Part shown: positions 17,127 to 24,759 of the stretch, in pieces
Position numbering within the stretch: position 1 is the stretch's first letter
Layout: each line of letters starts with the position of its first letter
From: Flavobacterium sedimenticola
Lineage (GTDB): Bacteria > Bacteroidota > Bacteroidia > Flavobacteriales > Flavobacteriaceae
Reading direction: 5' to 3'
NCBI RefSeq assembly: GCF_030053345.1
Contig: NZ_JASGBP010000001.1
Coordinates: 248,001 to 312,000, forward strand
Length of the DNA: 64,000 bases
Notes under the pieces: generated by a model
What the model was told of the DNA's origin: nothing
Seen by the model: only the letters and a program-made list of their open reading frames with translations
Database searches by the model: none
Program-made: the position numbers and the translations under genes

Positions 17127-17173
17127 AGGATACTAATCGTTTATTTGGAGTTAGCAATAGAATTGGAAGCCAA

Positions 17174-17566
17174 TTAAAACTTCTTGCGCTTCTCTAGCAG
17201 GTCGCGGTTTTCAATAGGATTTTCTCTCCCGGCCAGGGCATTGTCAATTTTTTCGATATAATCCAGCGAATCATCAATATAAAACACCAAGTTGGGCACT
17301 TTTCGGAGCTGTAACTTTACGCGTTGCGCCAAATCGTGTTTAATCAAAGGAGCATTGGTTTTTACCGCTTCAAGCAATTCGGCCGCTTTTTCTTGCGGAA
17401 AAACACTCAAATACACTTTGGCGATAGACAAATCGGTGGTTACACTCACTTTAGAAACCGAAATTACCAAATTAGCAATTCCGTTTTTACGCACTTCTCC
17501 TTGCAGAATATCCACCAAATCCTTTTGCAATACACTTCCGATTTTTTTCTGTCTGTTTGTTTCCAT
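17174..17566 (-). CDS. rbfA: 30S ribosome-binding factor A
   Basis: 130 residues, normal for RbfA. It assists late maturation of the 30S subunit and cold adaptation. METNRQKKIGSVLQKDLVDIL is the standard start; the KH-like core (VSVTTDLSIAKVYLSVF) and the C-terminal RKVPNLVFYIDDSLDYIEKIDNAL are clear. It is first in a two-gene run with the permease. A structured repeat (17648-17695) lies upstream in the same orientation. Confidence 0.95.
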   Translation of the reverse strand: METNRQKKIGSVLQKDLVDILQGEVRKNGIANLVISVSKVSVTTDLSIAKVYLSVFPQEKAAELLEAVKTNAPLIKHDLAQRVKLQLRKVPNLVFYIDDSLDYIEKIDNALAGRENPIENRDLLEKRKKF

Positions 17567-17647
17567 GCCGCAAAAATACGATTTTTAAATTGCAAAGTTA
17601 CAGCCTTGTACCGTTTTTAGAAGCACACCATTATCTTCTTTAAGAAA

Positions 17648-17695
17648 CCCTGTCCCGCTGTCCGCTTTACTTCGGTATCGCTTCCATCGGGGCTA
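17648..17695 (-). repeat. structured intergenic element, copy A
   Basis: On the minus strand: TAGCCCCGATGGAAGCG, a minimal hairpin TAC-CGAA-GTA, then AGCGGACAGCGGGA. The closing helix pairs CCCG with CGGG. It shares its core with copies at 28295, 37114 and 53725. It lies upstream of rbfA and between the divergent rbfA and mce genes. Confidence 0.75.
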
Positions 17696-17769
17696 TACAT
17701 CCCGTGAAGCGGTTTTAGACTTGCTGTTGAAAAGCTTCAATTTGGGTTTTAACCTACACGACAACTTTG

Positions 17770-17777
17770 TACCTTTG
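17770..17777 (+). promoter_or_regulatory. -7 promoter element of the methylmalonyl-CoA epimerase gene
   Basis: TACCTTTG fits TAnnTTTG exactly, 22 bases before the ATG at 17799. The nearest TTG (17742) is rather far away. Confidence 0.5.
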
Positions 17778-17798
17778 TCACGTTGTAACCTAAAAGAT

Positions 17799-18200
17799 AT
17801 GAGAAAAATAGAACACATAGGAATCGCAGTGCATAATCTGAAAACCTCTAATCTTCTCTTTGAGAAGCTTTTTGGAAATCCGCCGTACAAAGAAGAAGAG
17901 GTAGTCAGCGAAGGCGTAAAAACTTCTTTTTTCAGGAATGGCCCGAATAAAATTGAACTTCTGGAAGCTACGACACCCGATAGCCCCATAGCCAAATTTT
18001 TAGAAAAAAAAGGAGAAGGCATTCACCATATTGCTTTTGATGTGGAAGACATTGTTGCCGAGATAGAGCGCCTTAAAAAAGAAGGATTTACGGTACTCAA
18101 CGAAACACCCAAAAAAGGAGCCGACAACAAATTAGTTGCCTTTTTACATCCCAAAGGAACCAACGGAGTGCTTATCGAGCTCTGTCAAGAAATAGCATAA
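17799..18200 (+). CDS. mce: methylmalonyl-CoA epimerase
   Basis: 133 residues from the ATG at 17799 (MRKIEHIGIAVHNL); the longer open frame from a TTG at 17721 would run through the promoter. It is a VOC-fold metalloenzyme that interconverts the 2R and 2S forms of methylmalonyl-CoA in the propionate/succinate route. Metal-ligand positions are visible in HIGIAVHN, EGIHHIAFDVED and GVLIELCQE. No mutase subunit is encoded nearby. Length and motifs are normal. Confidence 0.92.
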   Translation: MRKIEHIGIAVHNLKTSNLLFEKLFGNPPYKEEEVVSEGVKTSFFRNGPNKIELLEATTPDSPIAKFLEKKGEGIHHIAFDVEDIVAEIERLKKEGFTVLNETPKKGADNKLVAFLHPKGTNGVLIELCQEIA

Positions 18201-18205
18201 AAATA

Positions 18206-18297
18206 GTTGCAATGATTAAAAATTAGTAGTAATATTGCAACCTCAAATAAAGCCCGCGCTTTATTCACTGAACTCCTATAAAAATAAATTCAGTGAA
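18206..18297 (+). promoter_or_regulatory. tRNA leader: possible promoter and three inverted repeats
   Basis: TTG (18207) and TAATATTG (18230-18237) are 20 bases apart and resemble a promoter. The same bases form a dyad, GTTGCAAT/ATTGCAAC. Then come a hairpin AATAAAGC-CCGC-GCTTTATT (18246-18265), possibly the mce terminator, and TTCACTGAA/TTCAGTGAA (18264-18272 with 18289-18297) just before the tRNA. Confidence 0.4.
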
Positions 18298-18305
18298 GTA
18301 AAACC

Positions 18306-18379
18306 GGTCCTATAGCTCAGTTGGTTAGAGCACCTGACTCATAATCAGGTGGTCCTTGGTTCGAGCCCAAGTGGGACCA
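18306..18379 (+). tRNA. tRNA with CAU anticodon (Ile2 or elongator Met)
   Basis: 74 bases with a full cloverleaf. The acceptor stem is GGTCCTA/TGGGACC, the D arm is AGCTCAGTTGGTTAGAGC, the anticodon stem-loop is CCTGA-CTCATAA-TCAGG, and the T arm TTGGTTCGAGCCCAA is followed by discriminator A. CCA is not encoded. The CAU anticodon fits elongator Met or the TilS-modified Ile2. The C4-G69 and C5-G68 acceptor pairs are positive determinants for TilS in some bacteria and mildly favour Ile2. An initiator tRNA is excluded because the first acceptor pair is G-C. Confidence 0.95.
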
Positions 18380-18384
18380 CAATA

Positions 18385-18415
18385 AAGATCTCTTACTGTT
18401 AGGAGGTCTTTTTTT
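18385..18415 (+). terminator. terminator of the tRNA gene
   Basis: AGATCTC pairs with GAGGTCT (one G-T pair) and is followed by seven T. Confidence 0.8.
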
Positions 18416-18605
18416 ATCTGAATACACAAAAAACTAAAGCGATGGTTTTATCGTAAATTTAATTGCGATTTTATCTTGTTTTTTTAGAATAAAACAGTAA
18501 AACGCTTTTAAATAAGTAGTTTGACGCATTAAATTTCTATTAACTTAACAGATTAAACAAGTAATTTATTTTGGTGATTGGATTTTTTTTATACTTTTAC
18601 GCACT

Positions 18606-18821
18606 ATGAAAATTGTCCCGAATAGAATAATTATCATTCTGGCGGTGTTTTTGTTGCCCTTTTCAGATGTATTTGCGGCACCGGGACCACCACCGCCTTC
18701 AACACCTCCACCCCCGCCGGGCTTGCCTTTGGACGGAGGGCTTTTGCTGTTAGCTGCAATTTCTTTAGTTTTTGGTTGCTATAAAGTTTACAAAATCAAC
18801 ATAAAAAAAGCGTCGAATTAA
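18606..18821 (+). CDS. PID-CTERM-like small membrane protein
   Basis: 71 residues. A signal peptide (about 1-24, ending DVFAA) leads to a Pro-rich stretch (PGPPPPSTPPPPPGLP), then PLDGGLLLLAAISLVFGCYKVY and a basic tail KINIKKASN. Motif, hydrophobic helix and basic tail are the three parts of the PID-CTERM sorting-like signal I recall from Bacteroidota, analogous in layout to PEP-CTERM. The protein is almost nothing but the two end signals. The last codons and the stop lie inside the terminator stem. Function unknown. Confidence 0.75.
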   Translation: MKIVPNRIIIILAVFLLPFSDVFAAPGPPPPSTPPPPPGLPLDGGLLLLAAISLVFGCYKVYKINIKKASN

Positions 18822-18835
18822 TTCGACGCTTTTTT
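18804..18835. terminator. perfectly symmetrical bidirectional terminator
   Basis: A 32-base perfect palindrome, AAAAAAGCGTCGAATT and its complement, serves the + gene ending at 18821 and the convergent ribE. The stop codon of the small protein is at the centre of the dyad. Confidence 0.9.
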
Positions 18836-18861
18836 ATTTGCCCACTTTTCCTTTTGAACGA

Positions 18862-19452
18862 TTAAACGTGGAGTTGGTGCAATCGGGCAACGTATTTTCC
18901 CACAACATCGAATTCCAAATTTACTTGGGTTCCAATTTGGAACGATTTAAAATTAGTATGCTCAAAAGTATACGGAATAATGGCTACGCTAAACTCGTTC
19001 AATTTAGAGTTTACAACGGTTAAACTCACCCCATTGACGGTTATTGAGCCTTTTTCAATGGTAAGATTATTTTGTTTACGATCGTATTCAAACGTAAAGT
19101 ACCAACTCCCGTTGGCTTCTTCAATAAATTTACAAACCCCGGTTTGATCTACATGGCCTTGTACTATATGTCCGTCCAAACGGTCGCCCAATTTCATAGC
19201 ACGTTCCAAATTAACAACATCTCCTACTTGCCAAGCTCCCATATTCGTTTTTTGTATGGTTTCCTTAATTGCGGTCACTGTATAGTTATCCTTATCAATA
19301 GCAACTACCGTTAAACAGATTCCGTTGTGAGATACGCTTTGGTCTATTTTTAATTCGGGTGTTATTGATGCAGAAATAGTGATGTGCAAGTTATCGTGGT
19401 CTTTTTTTATTTCTTTTATAATTCCGACGGTTTCAATTATTCCTGTAAACAT
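18862..19452 (-). CDS. ribE: riboflavin synthase alpha chain
   Basis: 196 residues. It dismutates two molecules of dimethyl-ribityl-lumazine into riboflavin and a pyrimidinedione. It starts with the invariant MFTGIIETVG and has two lumazine-binding domains (about 1-97 and 98-190) with the repeated NGICLTV / NGVSLTVV motifs. GDRLDGHIVQGHVDQTG marks the second domain. It is divergent from pdxA with 60 bases between the start codons, so the two promoters share that gap. No FMN riboswitch is visible. Confidence 0.95.
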   Translation of the reverse strand: MFTGIIETVGIIKEIKKDHDNLHITISASITPELKIDQSVSHNGICLTVVAIDKDNYTVTAIKETIQKTNMGAWQVGDVVNLERAMKLGDRLDGHIVQGHVDQTGVCKFIEEANGSWYFTFEYDRKQNNLTIEKGSITVNGVSLTVVNSKLNEFSVAIIPYTFEHTNFKSFQIGTQVNLEFDVVGKYVARLHQLHV

Positions 19453-19468
19453 TATGGTTTTATTTTAC

Positions 19469-19476
19469 TAAATTTG
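19469..19476 (+). promoter_or_regulatory. -7 promoter element of pdxA
   Basis: TAAATTTG fits TAnnTTTG, 37 bases before the pdxA ATG. No clear TTG box. Confidence 0.45.
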
Positions 19477-19512
19477 CACTTCAAAATTAGCAATAAATAA
19501 CCTGTCATTCTT

Positions 19513-20559
19513 ATGAAAAAAGCAGAAAATATCATCGTTGGAATATCCATTGGAGATTTAAACGGTATTGGAAGCGAAGTTGTGCTTAAAACTTTTGAAG
19601 ACTCTAGAATGCTCGAGTTGTGCACACCGGTTATTTTTGCCAATGTTAAGATTCTTTCTTTCATTAAAAAAAATTTAGAACTCACTGCACAACTCCACGG
19701 TATCGACAAATTGGAGCAGCTTGTCATCGGAAAAATTAATGTCCTAAACGTTTGGCGCGAAGGGGTCGACTTGAATTTCGGTACCAATGACGAAAATGTG
19801 GGCAAGTATGCTATCAAATCATTTGTGGCAGCCACAAAAGCGTTAAAAGAAGGTCAAATAGATGTTTTGGTCACGGCACCCATTAATAAGTACAACATCC
19901 AATCCGAAGAATTCAAGTTTCCGGGGCATACCGAATACTTAAATCAGGAACTTGAGGGCAATGCCCTGATGTTGATGGTACAAGACAATTTAAGAATTGG
20001 TCTTTTAACCGACCATATACCGGTTAATGAAGTAGCGAAACACCTGACCGAAAAATTGGTGATTCAAAAAATCGAAACCATTAAAAATTCCCTAATCCAA
20101 GACTTTGCTGTTTCGAAACCTAAAATTGCCGTTTTAGCGCTCAATCCGCATGCCGGAGATAACGGGGTCATCGGCAAAGAAGATGATGAGATTTTAAAAC
20201 CTACCATCAAAAAACTGTTCGAAAAAGGGACTTTGGTTTTTGGCCCTTACCCTGCCGATGGTTTTTTCGGCAGCGGTCAGTATGAAAAATTTGATGCCGT
20301 AATTGCTACGTATCATGACCAAGGACTAATTCCGTTTAAAACACTCTCTTTCGGGAATGGTGTAAATTATACCGCAGGGCTTGCCAAAATACGGACTTCC
20401 CCCGATCACGGCACCGCTTATGAAATTGCCGGCAAAGGAATGGCCGACCACAATTCGTTTAAAGAGGCCGTTTACACGGCAATCGACATCTATAATTCAA
20501 GACATCAATACTTGGAAATCAGTAAAAATCCTCTGAAAACAAAGGAAAAACAGTTATAA
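19513..20559 (+). CDS. pdxA: 4-hydroxythreonine-4-phosphate dehydrogenase
   Basis: 348 residues. This NAD-dependent enzyme of pyridoxal 5'-phosphate synthesis yields 3-amino-1-hydroxyacetone phosphate after decarboxylation. Family motifs are GISIGDLNGIGSEV near the start, VTAPINK near residue 120, PGHTEYL, and the metal/NAD region YHDQGLIPFKTLSFGNGVNYTAGL followed by SPDHGTAYEIAGKG. Full length. It points the same way as the DUF177-rpmF cluster, but that cluster has its own promoter. Confidence 0.94.
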   Translation: MKKAENIIVGISIGDLNGIGSEVVLKTFEDSRMLELCTPVIFANVKILSFIKKNLELTAQLHGIDKLEQLVIGKINVLNVWREGVDLNFGTNDENVGKYAIKSFVAATKALKEGQIDVLVTAPINKYNIQSEEFKFPGHTEYLNQELEGNALMLMVQDNLRIGLLTDHIPVNEVAKHLTEKLVIQKIETIKNSLIQDFAVSKPKIAVLALNPHAGDNGVIGKEDDEILKPTIKKLFEKGTLVFGPYPADGFFGSGQYEKFDAVIATYHDQGLIPFKTLSFGNGVNYTAGLAKIRTSPDHGTAYEIAGKGMADHNSFKEAVYTAIDIYNSRHQYLEISKNPLKTKEKQL

Positions 20560-20582
20560 ACAAAAAAATGTTCATAAGGTTA

Positions 20583-20610
20583 TTGGAATTACAATAATTT
20601 TATATCTTTG
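20583..20610 (+). promoter_or_regulatory. Bacteroidota sigma-A promoter of the DUF177-rpmF operon
   Basis: TTG at 20583-20585, a 17-base gap and TATCTTTG at 20603-20610 match the TTG-N17-TAnnTTTG consensus exactly. The leader to the ATG at 20656 is about 40 bases. Confidence 0.75.
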
Positions 20611-20655
20611 CACTCCGATTCCGGAATGCCGGATTGGATTCAAATTGTTGTTTAG

Positions 20656-21195
20656 ATGAAAAGTACGAATGAATATTTAATTCCTTTTGTAGGATTAAAG
20701 TTGGGAAAGCATCAGTTTGAATTCAAAATAAACAAAAAGTTCTTTGACGAATTTAGTTTTGATGAGTTTGAAAGCTGTGACATAACCGTAAATGTTGTCC
20801 TTGAAAAAAAGACAACCATGCTGGAAATCAGCTTCAAACACAGCGGAACGGTGAATGTGCCTTGCGATTTAACCGGTGAACCTTTTGACCTTCCTATTAA
20901 GGGAAAAATCAAATTGGTAGTCCAGTTTGGAGACACATTCAACAACGATAATGATGAATTATTGATTTTGCCTCACGGAGAACATCAGATCGATTTATCG
21001 CAATACATTTACGAAATGATAGTGTTGTCCATCCCGCAAAAAAGAATTCATCCCGGGGTAAAAGACGGGACGCTGCAAAGTGAAGCACTTAAAAAACTAA
21101 ATGAATTGCAAGTAAAAGAAGTAAAAGAAGTAAAAAAAGAAGATGATATTGACCCGCGTTGGGACGAATTAAAAAAACTATTAACGGATAAATAA
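20656..21195 (+). CDS. DUF177 / YceD family protein
   Basis: 179 residues. The YceD/DUF177 family almost always precedes rpmF and is linked to 23S rRNA metabolism in E. coli and plants. The central segment with PCDLTGEPFDLPIKGKIKLVVQFG and the late PQKRIHPG, then a C-terminal DPRWDELKKLL motif, are the usual marks. Lys/Glu-rich repeats (VKEVKEVKKED) precede the C-terminal motif. rpmF starts 9 bases downstream, so the two are one transcript. Confidence 0.88.
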   Translation: MKSTNEYLIPFVGLKLGKHQFEFKINKKFFDEFSFDEFESCDITVNVVLEKKTTMLEISFKHSGTVNVPCDLTGEPFDLPIKGKIKLVVQFGDTFNNDNDELLILPHGEHQIDLSQYIYEMIVLSIPQKRIHPGVKDGTLQSEALKKLNELQVKEVKEVKKEDDIDPRWDELKKLLTDK

Positions 21196-21204
21196 TATAG
21201 TACA

Positions 21205-21399
21205 ATGGCACATCCTAAGAGAAAAACCTCGAAAACAAGAAGAGATAAAAGAAGAACTCACTATAAAGCAACTGTAGCTCAAATCGCTACTTGTCCGGTT
21301 ACCGGTGAAGCGCATTTATACCACAGAGCTTACTGGCATGAAGGTAAAATGTATTACAGAGGACAGGTGGTTATTGATAAATCAGTAGCTGTTGCTTAA
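21205..21399 (+). CDS. rpmF: 50S ribosomal protein L32
   Basis: 64 residues, basic start [22 protein letters not shown], typical of L32 in Bacteroidota. The usual second Cys pair is absent: only [25 protein letters not shown] is seen, so it is a zinc-independent form. It is in an operon with DUF177 and ends at a strong terminator before fabH. Confidence 0.97.
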   Translation: MAHPKRKTSKTRRDKRRTHYKATVAQIATCPVTGEAHLYHRAYWHEGKMYYRGQVVIDKSVAVA

Positions 21400-21417
21400 T
21401 TACGTTTTTTTGATAAA

Positions 21418-21446
21418 ACAAACTCTCACTTTGTGAGAGTTTTTTG
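21418..21446 (+). terminator. terminator of rpmF
   Basis: AACTCTCAC, loop TTT, GTGAGAGTT, then T-rich sequence. Confidence 0.88.
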
Positions 21447-21558
21447 TTTTAACAGATTTTGCAAATAACCCCGCTCAAAACCTTTGAGGTATTATTTTTT
21501 TTTGTAATTTCCACAACTTTTCGATTTTAAAAAAATCGGGAGGAAAAACACCCAATTT

Positions 21559-22548
21559 ATGAATACAATAACAGCCGCAATCACCGCAGTTGGAGCATAT
21601 GTTCCGGAATTTGTACTCTCAAATCAAGTACTGGAAACCATGGTAGATACCAATGATGAATGGATTACTACCCGTACCGGAATCAAAGAAAGAAGATTGC
21701 TGAAAGAAAAAGGAAAAGGTACTTCCTATATGGCTATTAAGGCCGCTCAAGACCTTATCGCTAAAGCCAAAATCAACCCGGAAGACATCGATTTAGTCAT
21801 CATGGCCACTGCTACACCCGATATGCCGGTAGCCTCAACAGGCGTTTATGTGGCCAGTCAAATTGGGGCGGTTAATGCTTTTGCCTTTGATTTACAAGCC
21901 GCTTGTTCGAGCTTTTTGTACGGCATGTCTAATGCTGCTGCCTACATTCAATCAGGGCGATACAAAAAAGTATTATTGATTGGTGCCGACAAAATGTCTT
22001 CGATTATCGACTACACCGATCGTGCGACTTGTATCATTTTTGGCGATGGCGCCGGAGCGGTACTTTTTGAACCTAATTACGAAGGCTTAGGCTTACAAGA
22101 CGAATACTTGAGAAGCGACGGTATCGGGAGAGAATACCTTAAAATTGATGCCGGTGGTTCGATACTTCCACCATCTGCAGAAACCGTAGCTAACGGCCAA
22201 CACTTTGTTTTTCAAGACGGTAAAACGGTTTTCAAATATGCTGTTTCCGGAATGGCCGATGTTAGTGAAAAAATCATGGAGCGCAATAATTTGACCAAAG
22301 ACGATGTTAATTGGTTAGTGGCGCATCAGGCCAACAGACGAATTATTGATGCCACAGCCAGCCGCATGGGATTGGATGAAAGTAAGGTATTGATTAATAT
22401 TCAAAAATACGGAAATACCACCTCAGCCACATTACCTTTGTTGTTGAGCGATTTTGAAAATCAATTAAAAAAAGGAGATAATTTAATTTTTGCAGCATTT
22501 GGAGGAGGATTCACTTGGGGTTCTATCTATCTGAAATGGGCATACTAA
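21559..22548 (+). CDS. fabH: beta-ketoacyl-ACP synthase III
   Basis: 329 residues. It starts fatty-acid synthesis by condensing an acyl-CoA primer with malonyl-ACP. The thiolase-fold active-site residues are visible: Cys in LQAACSSFLYG, His in VAHQANRRI and Asn in KYGNTTSAT. The N-terminal NDEWITTRTGIKERR is characteristic. The gene neighbourhood (rpmF, fabH, accB, accC) is the usual fatty-acid cluster, without plsX. A small hairpin (CGATTTT/AAAATCG) and a GGGAGG stretch precede the start. Confidence 0.96.
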   Translation: MNTITAAITAVGAYVPEFVLSNQVLETMVDTNDEWITTRTGIKERRLLKEKGKGTSYMAIKAAQDLIAKAKINPEDIDLVIMATATPDMPVASTGVYVASQIGAVNAFAFDLQAACSSFLYGMSNAAAYIQSGRYKKVLLIGADKMSSIIDYTDRATCIIFGDGAGAVLFEPNYEGLGLQDEYLRSDGIGREYLKIDAGGSILPPSAETVANGQHFVFQDGKTVFKYAVSGMADVSEKIMERNNLTKDDVNWLVAHQANRRIIDATASRMGLDESKVLINIQKYGNTTSATLPLLLSDFENQLKKGDNLIFAAFGGGFTWGSIYLKWAY

Positions 22549-22635
22549 CACTCGAGGCATTTGATATTTAAGAAAATTAATTTATCGGAGCGCAACGAAA
22601 AAAAACAATAAAACTAATTCTAAAACTAACTAATC

Positions 22636-23121
22636 ATGGATTTAAAAGAAATTCAAAACTTAATCAAATTTGTATCCAATACGGGAGTGGCCGAAGTAAA
22701 GTTAGAAACAGGTGATGTAAAAATTACTATCCGAACAACTTTAGAGGGAAATACACCTGAAATTACGTACGTGCAACAAGCGATGCCTGCGGCTCCTGTA
22801 GCCGCCGCTCCAGTAACTGCGGCACCGGCTCAAACTCCTGCAGCTCCTGCGGCACCGGCTGCCACAGAAGACACTTCAAAATTTGTCACCATAAAATCCC
22901 CAATGATCGGAACGTTCTATCGCAAGCCGTCGCCGGATAAAGCGCCGTTTGTAGAAGTAGGCAGCACCATCGGTAAAGGTGATGTTTTATGTGTAGTTGA
23001 AGCCATGAAATTGTTCAACGAAATTGAAGCCGAAGTTTCCGGAAAAATCGTTAAAATCTTGGTAGACGATATGTCACCGGTAGAATTTGACCAACCTTTA
23101 TTCTTAGTTGATCCATCATAA
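22636..23121 (+). CDS. accB: biotin carboxyl carrier protein of acetyl-CoA carboxylase
   Basis: 161 residues. The N-terminal helical segment (MDLKEIQNLIKFVSNTGVAEV) leads to an Ala/Pro-rich flexible linker (about 55-85) and a C-terminal biotinyl domain. The biotin-accepting Lys is in CVVEAMKLFNEIEAE. With accC it forms the biotin carboxylase half of acetyl-CoA carboxylase. The gap of 89 bases to accC is A/T-rich with short repeated words and shows no terminator. Confidence 0.97.
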   Translation: MDLKEIQNLIKFVSNTGVAEVKLETGDVKITIRTTLEGNTPEITYVQQAMPAAPVAAAPVTAAPAQTPAAPAAPAATEDTSKFVTIKSPMIGTFYRKPSPDKAPFVEVGSTIGKGDVLCVVEAMKLFNEIEAEVSGKIVKILVDDMSPVEFDQPLFLVDPS

Positions 23122-23210
23122 GTTATTTTAAATGCTAAATTTTGAATGATGAATTAACGCTTCATTCAAACAATTTAAAATTTATAATTCAACATTTAAA
23201 ATTTCAGAAG

Positions 23211-24557
23211 ATGTTTAAAAAAATATTAATTGCCAACAGAGGCGAAATTGCGCTTCGCGTTATCAGAACCTGTCGTGAGATGGGCATTAAAACGGTAGCG
23301 GTTTACTCTACTGCCGATGCCGAAAGTTTGCACGTAAAATTTGCCGATGAGGCCGTTTGTATCGGTCCGCCACCGAGTAATTTATCGTACTTAAAAATGT
23401 CGAACATTATCGCTGCGGCCGAGATTACCAATGCCGATGCGATTCACCCGGGTTACGGTTTCCTTTCGGAAAATGCCAAATTCTCCAAAATTTGTCAGGA
23501 GCACGGCATCAAATTTATCGGAGCTTCTCCGGAAATGATTGATAAAATGGGCGATAAAGCTACGGCTAAGGCCACTATGAAAGCAGCAGGAGTTCCTTGT
23601 GTTCCAGGTTCCGACGGTATCTTAGCCGATTTGGCACAGGCCAAAAAAGTAGCCAAAGAAATCGGTTATCCGGTGATGATGAAAGCTACTGCCGGTGGTG
23701 GTGGTAAAGGAATGCGTGCCATTTGGAAAGAAGACGAATTAGAAAAAGCCTGGGAAAGTGCCCGTCAGGAAGCAGCGGCTGCTTTTGGAAACGATGGCAT
23801 GTACATGGAAAAATTAATAGAAGAACCGCGCCATATTGAGATTCAAGTGGTGGGTGATTCGTATGGAAAAGCGTGTCACTTGTCGGAAAGAGATTGTTCG
23901 GTACAACGCCGTCACCAAAAATTGACCGAAGAAACACCGTCGCCGTTTATGACCGACGAATTGCGCACCAAAATGGGAGAAGCCGCCGTTAGAGCCGCCG
24001 AATTCATCAAATACGAAGGCGCCGGTACCGTAGAGTTTTTGGTGGACAAACACCGCAATTTCTACTTTATGGAGATGAATACGCGTATTCAGGTGGAGCA
24101 CCCGATTACCGAACAAGTGATTGATTACGATTTGATTCGGGAGCAGATTTTAGTAGCTGCCGGTGTGCCGATTTCAGGTAAAAACTATTTGCCGCAATTG
24201 CACTCCATTGAATGTCGTATCAACGCCGAAGATCCGTATAATGACTTCCGTCCGTCGCCGGGTAAAATTACCGTTTTACACGCACCGGGTGGACACGGCG
24301 TGCGTTTGGACACCCACGTTTACGCAGGGTATACCATTCCGCCGAATTACGATTCCATGATTGCCAAGTTGATTACCACCGCACAAACTCGTGAAGAGGC
24401 AATCAACAAAATGAAACGCGCATTAGATGAGTTTTATATTGAAGGCATTAAGACTACGATTCCGTTTCACCGTCAGTTAATGGAAGAACCGGATTATGTA
24501 GCCGGAAATTACACTACGAAGTTTATGGAAACGTTTAAAATGAACGATCCGGAATAG
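23211..24557 (+). CDS. accC: biotin carboxylase subunit of acetyl-CoA carboxylase
   Basis: 448 residues from the ATG at 23211 ([23 protein letters not shown]); the open frame extends upstream to 23142 through A/T-rich sequence that does not look coding. The ATP-grasp glycine loop is [13 protein letters not shown]. Catalytic segments include [39 protein letters not shown] and the C-terminal biotin carboxylase domain. Full length. It carboxylates the biotin on AccB using bicarbonate and ATP. Confidence 0.97.
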   Translation: MFKKILIANRGEIALRVIRTCREMGIKTVAVYSTADAESLHVKFADEAVCIGPPPSNLSYLKMSNIIAAAEITNADAIHPGYGFLSENAKFSKICQEHGIKFIGASPEMIDKMGDKATAKATMKAAGVPCVPGSDGILADLAQAKKVAKEIGYPVMMKATAGGGGKGMRAIWKEDELEKAWESARQEAAAAFGNDGMYMEKLIEEPRHIEIQVVGDSYGKACHLSERDCSVQRRHQKLTEETPSPFMTDELRTKMGEAAVRAAEFIKYEGAGTVEFLVDKHRNFYFMEMNTRIQVEHPITEQVIDYDLIREQILVAAGVPISGKNYLPQLHSIECRINAEDPYNDFRPSPGKITVLHAPGGHGVRLDTHVYAGYTIPPNYDSMIAKLITTAQTREEAINKMKRALDEFYIEGIKTTIPFHRQLMEEPDYVAGNYTTKFMETFKMNDPE

Positions 24558-24561
24558 ATAA

Positions 24562-24590
24562 AAAAACCCAGCCAAAAGCTGGGTTTTTTT
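24562..24590 (+). terminator. terminator of the acc operon
   Basis: AAAACCCAGC, loop CAAAA, GCTGGGTTTT and further T. Confidence 0.9.
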
Positions 24591-24759
24591 TATCCCCCCA
24601 GAGATGGAATGTTTTGAAAATTACGCTAAGGAGACACAAAACAAACACCAAGAATGTATTCGAAAGTTTGAGATTGGTAATTCAAAAAACTTTATTATTT
24701 GACAGAAAATACAATCATAATTCTGTTTTAGTATCTTTGATTGATAATCCCTTATTATT

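Noticed and set aside
17693..18022. 109-residue minus-strand frame
   Set aside because: Antisense to mce; low-complexity Ser-rich shadow.
18862..19512. FMN riboswitch at ribE
   Set aside because: Only 60 bases separate ribE and pdxA, too short for the RFN element, and its conserved boxes are absent.
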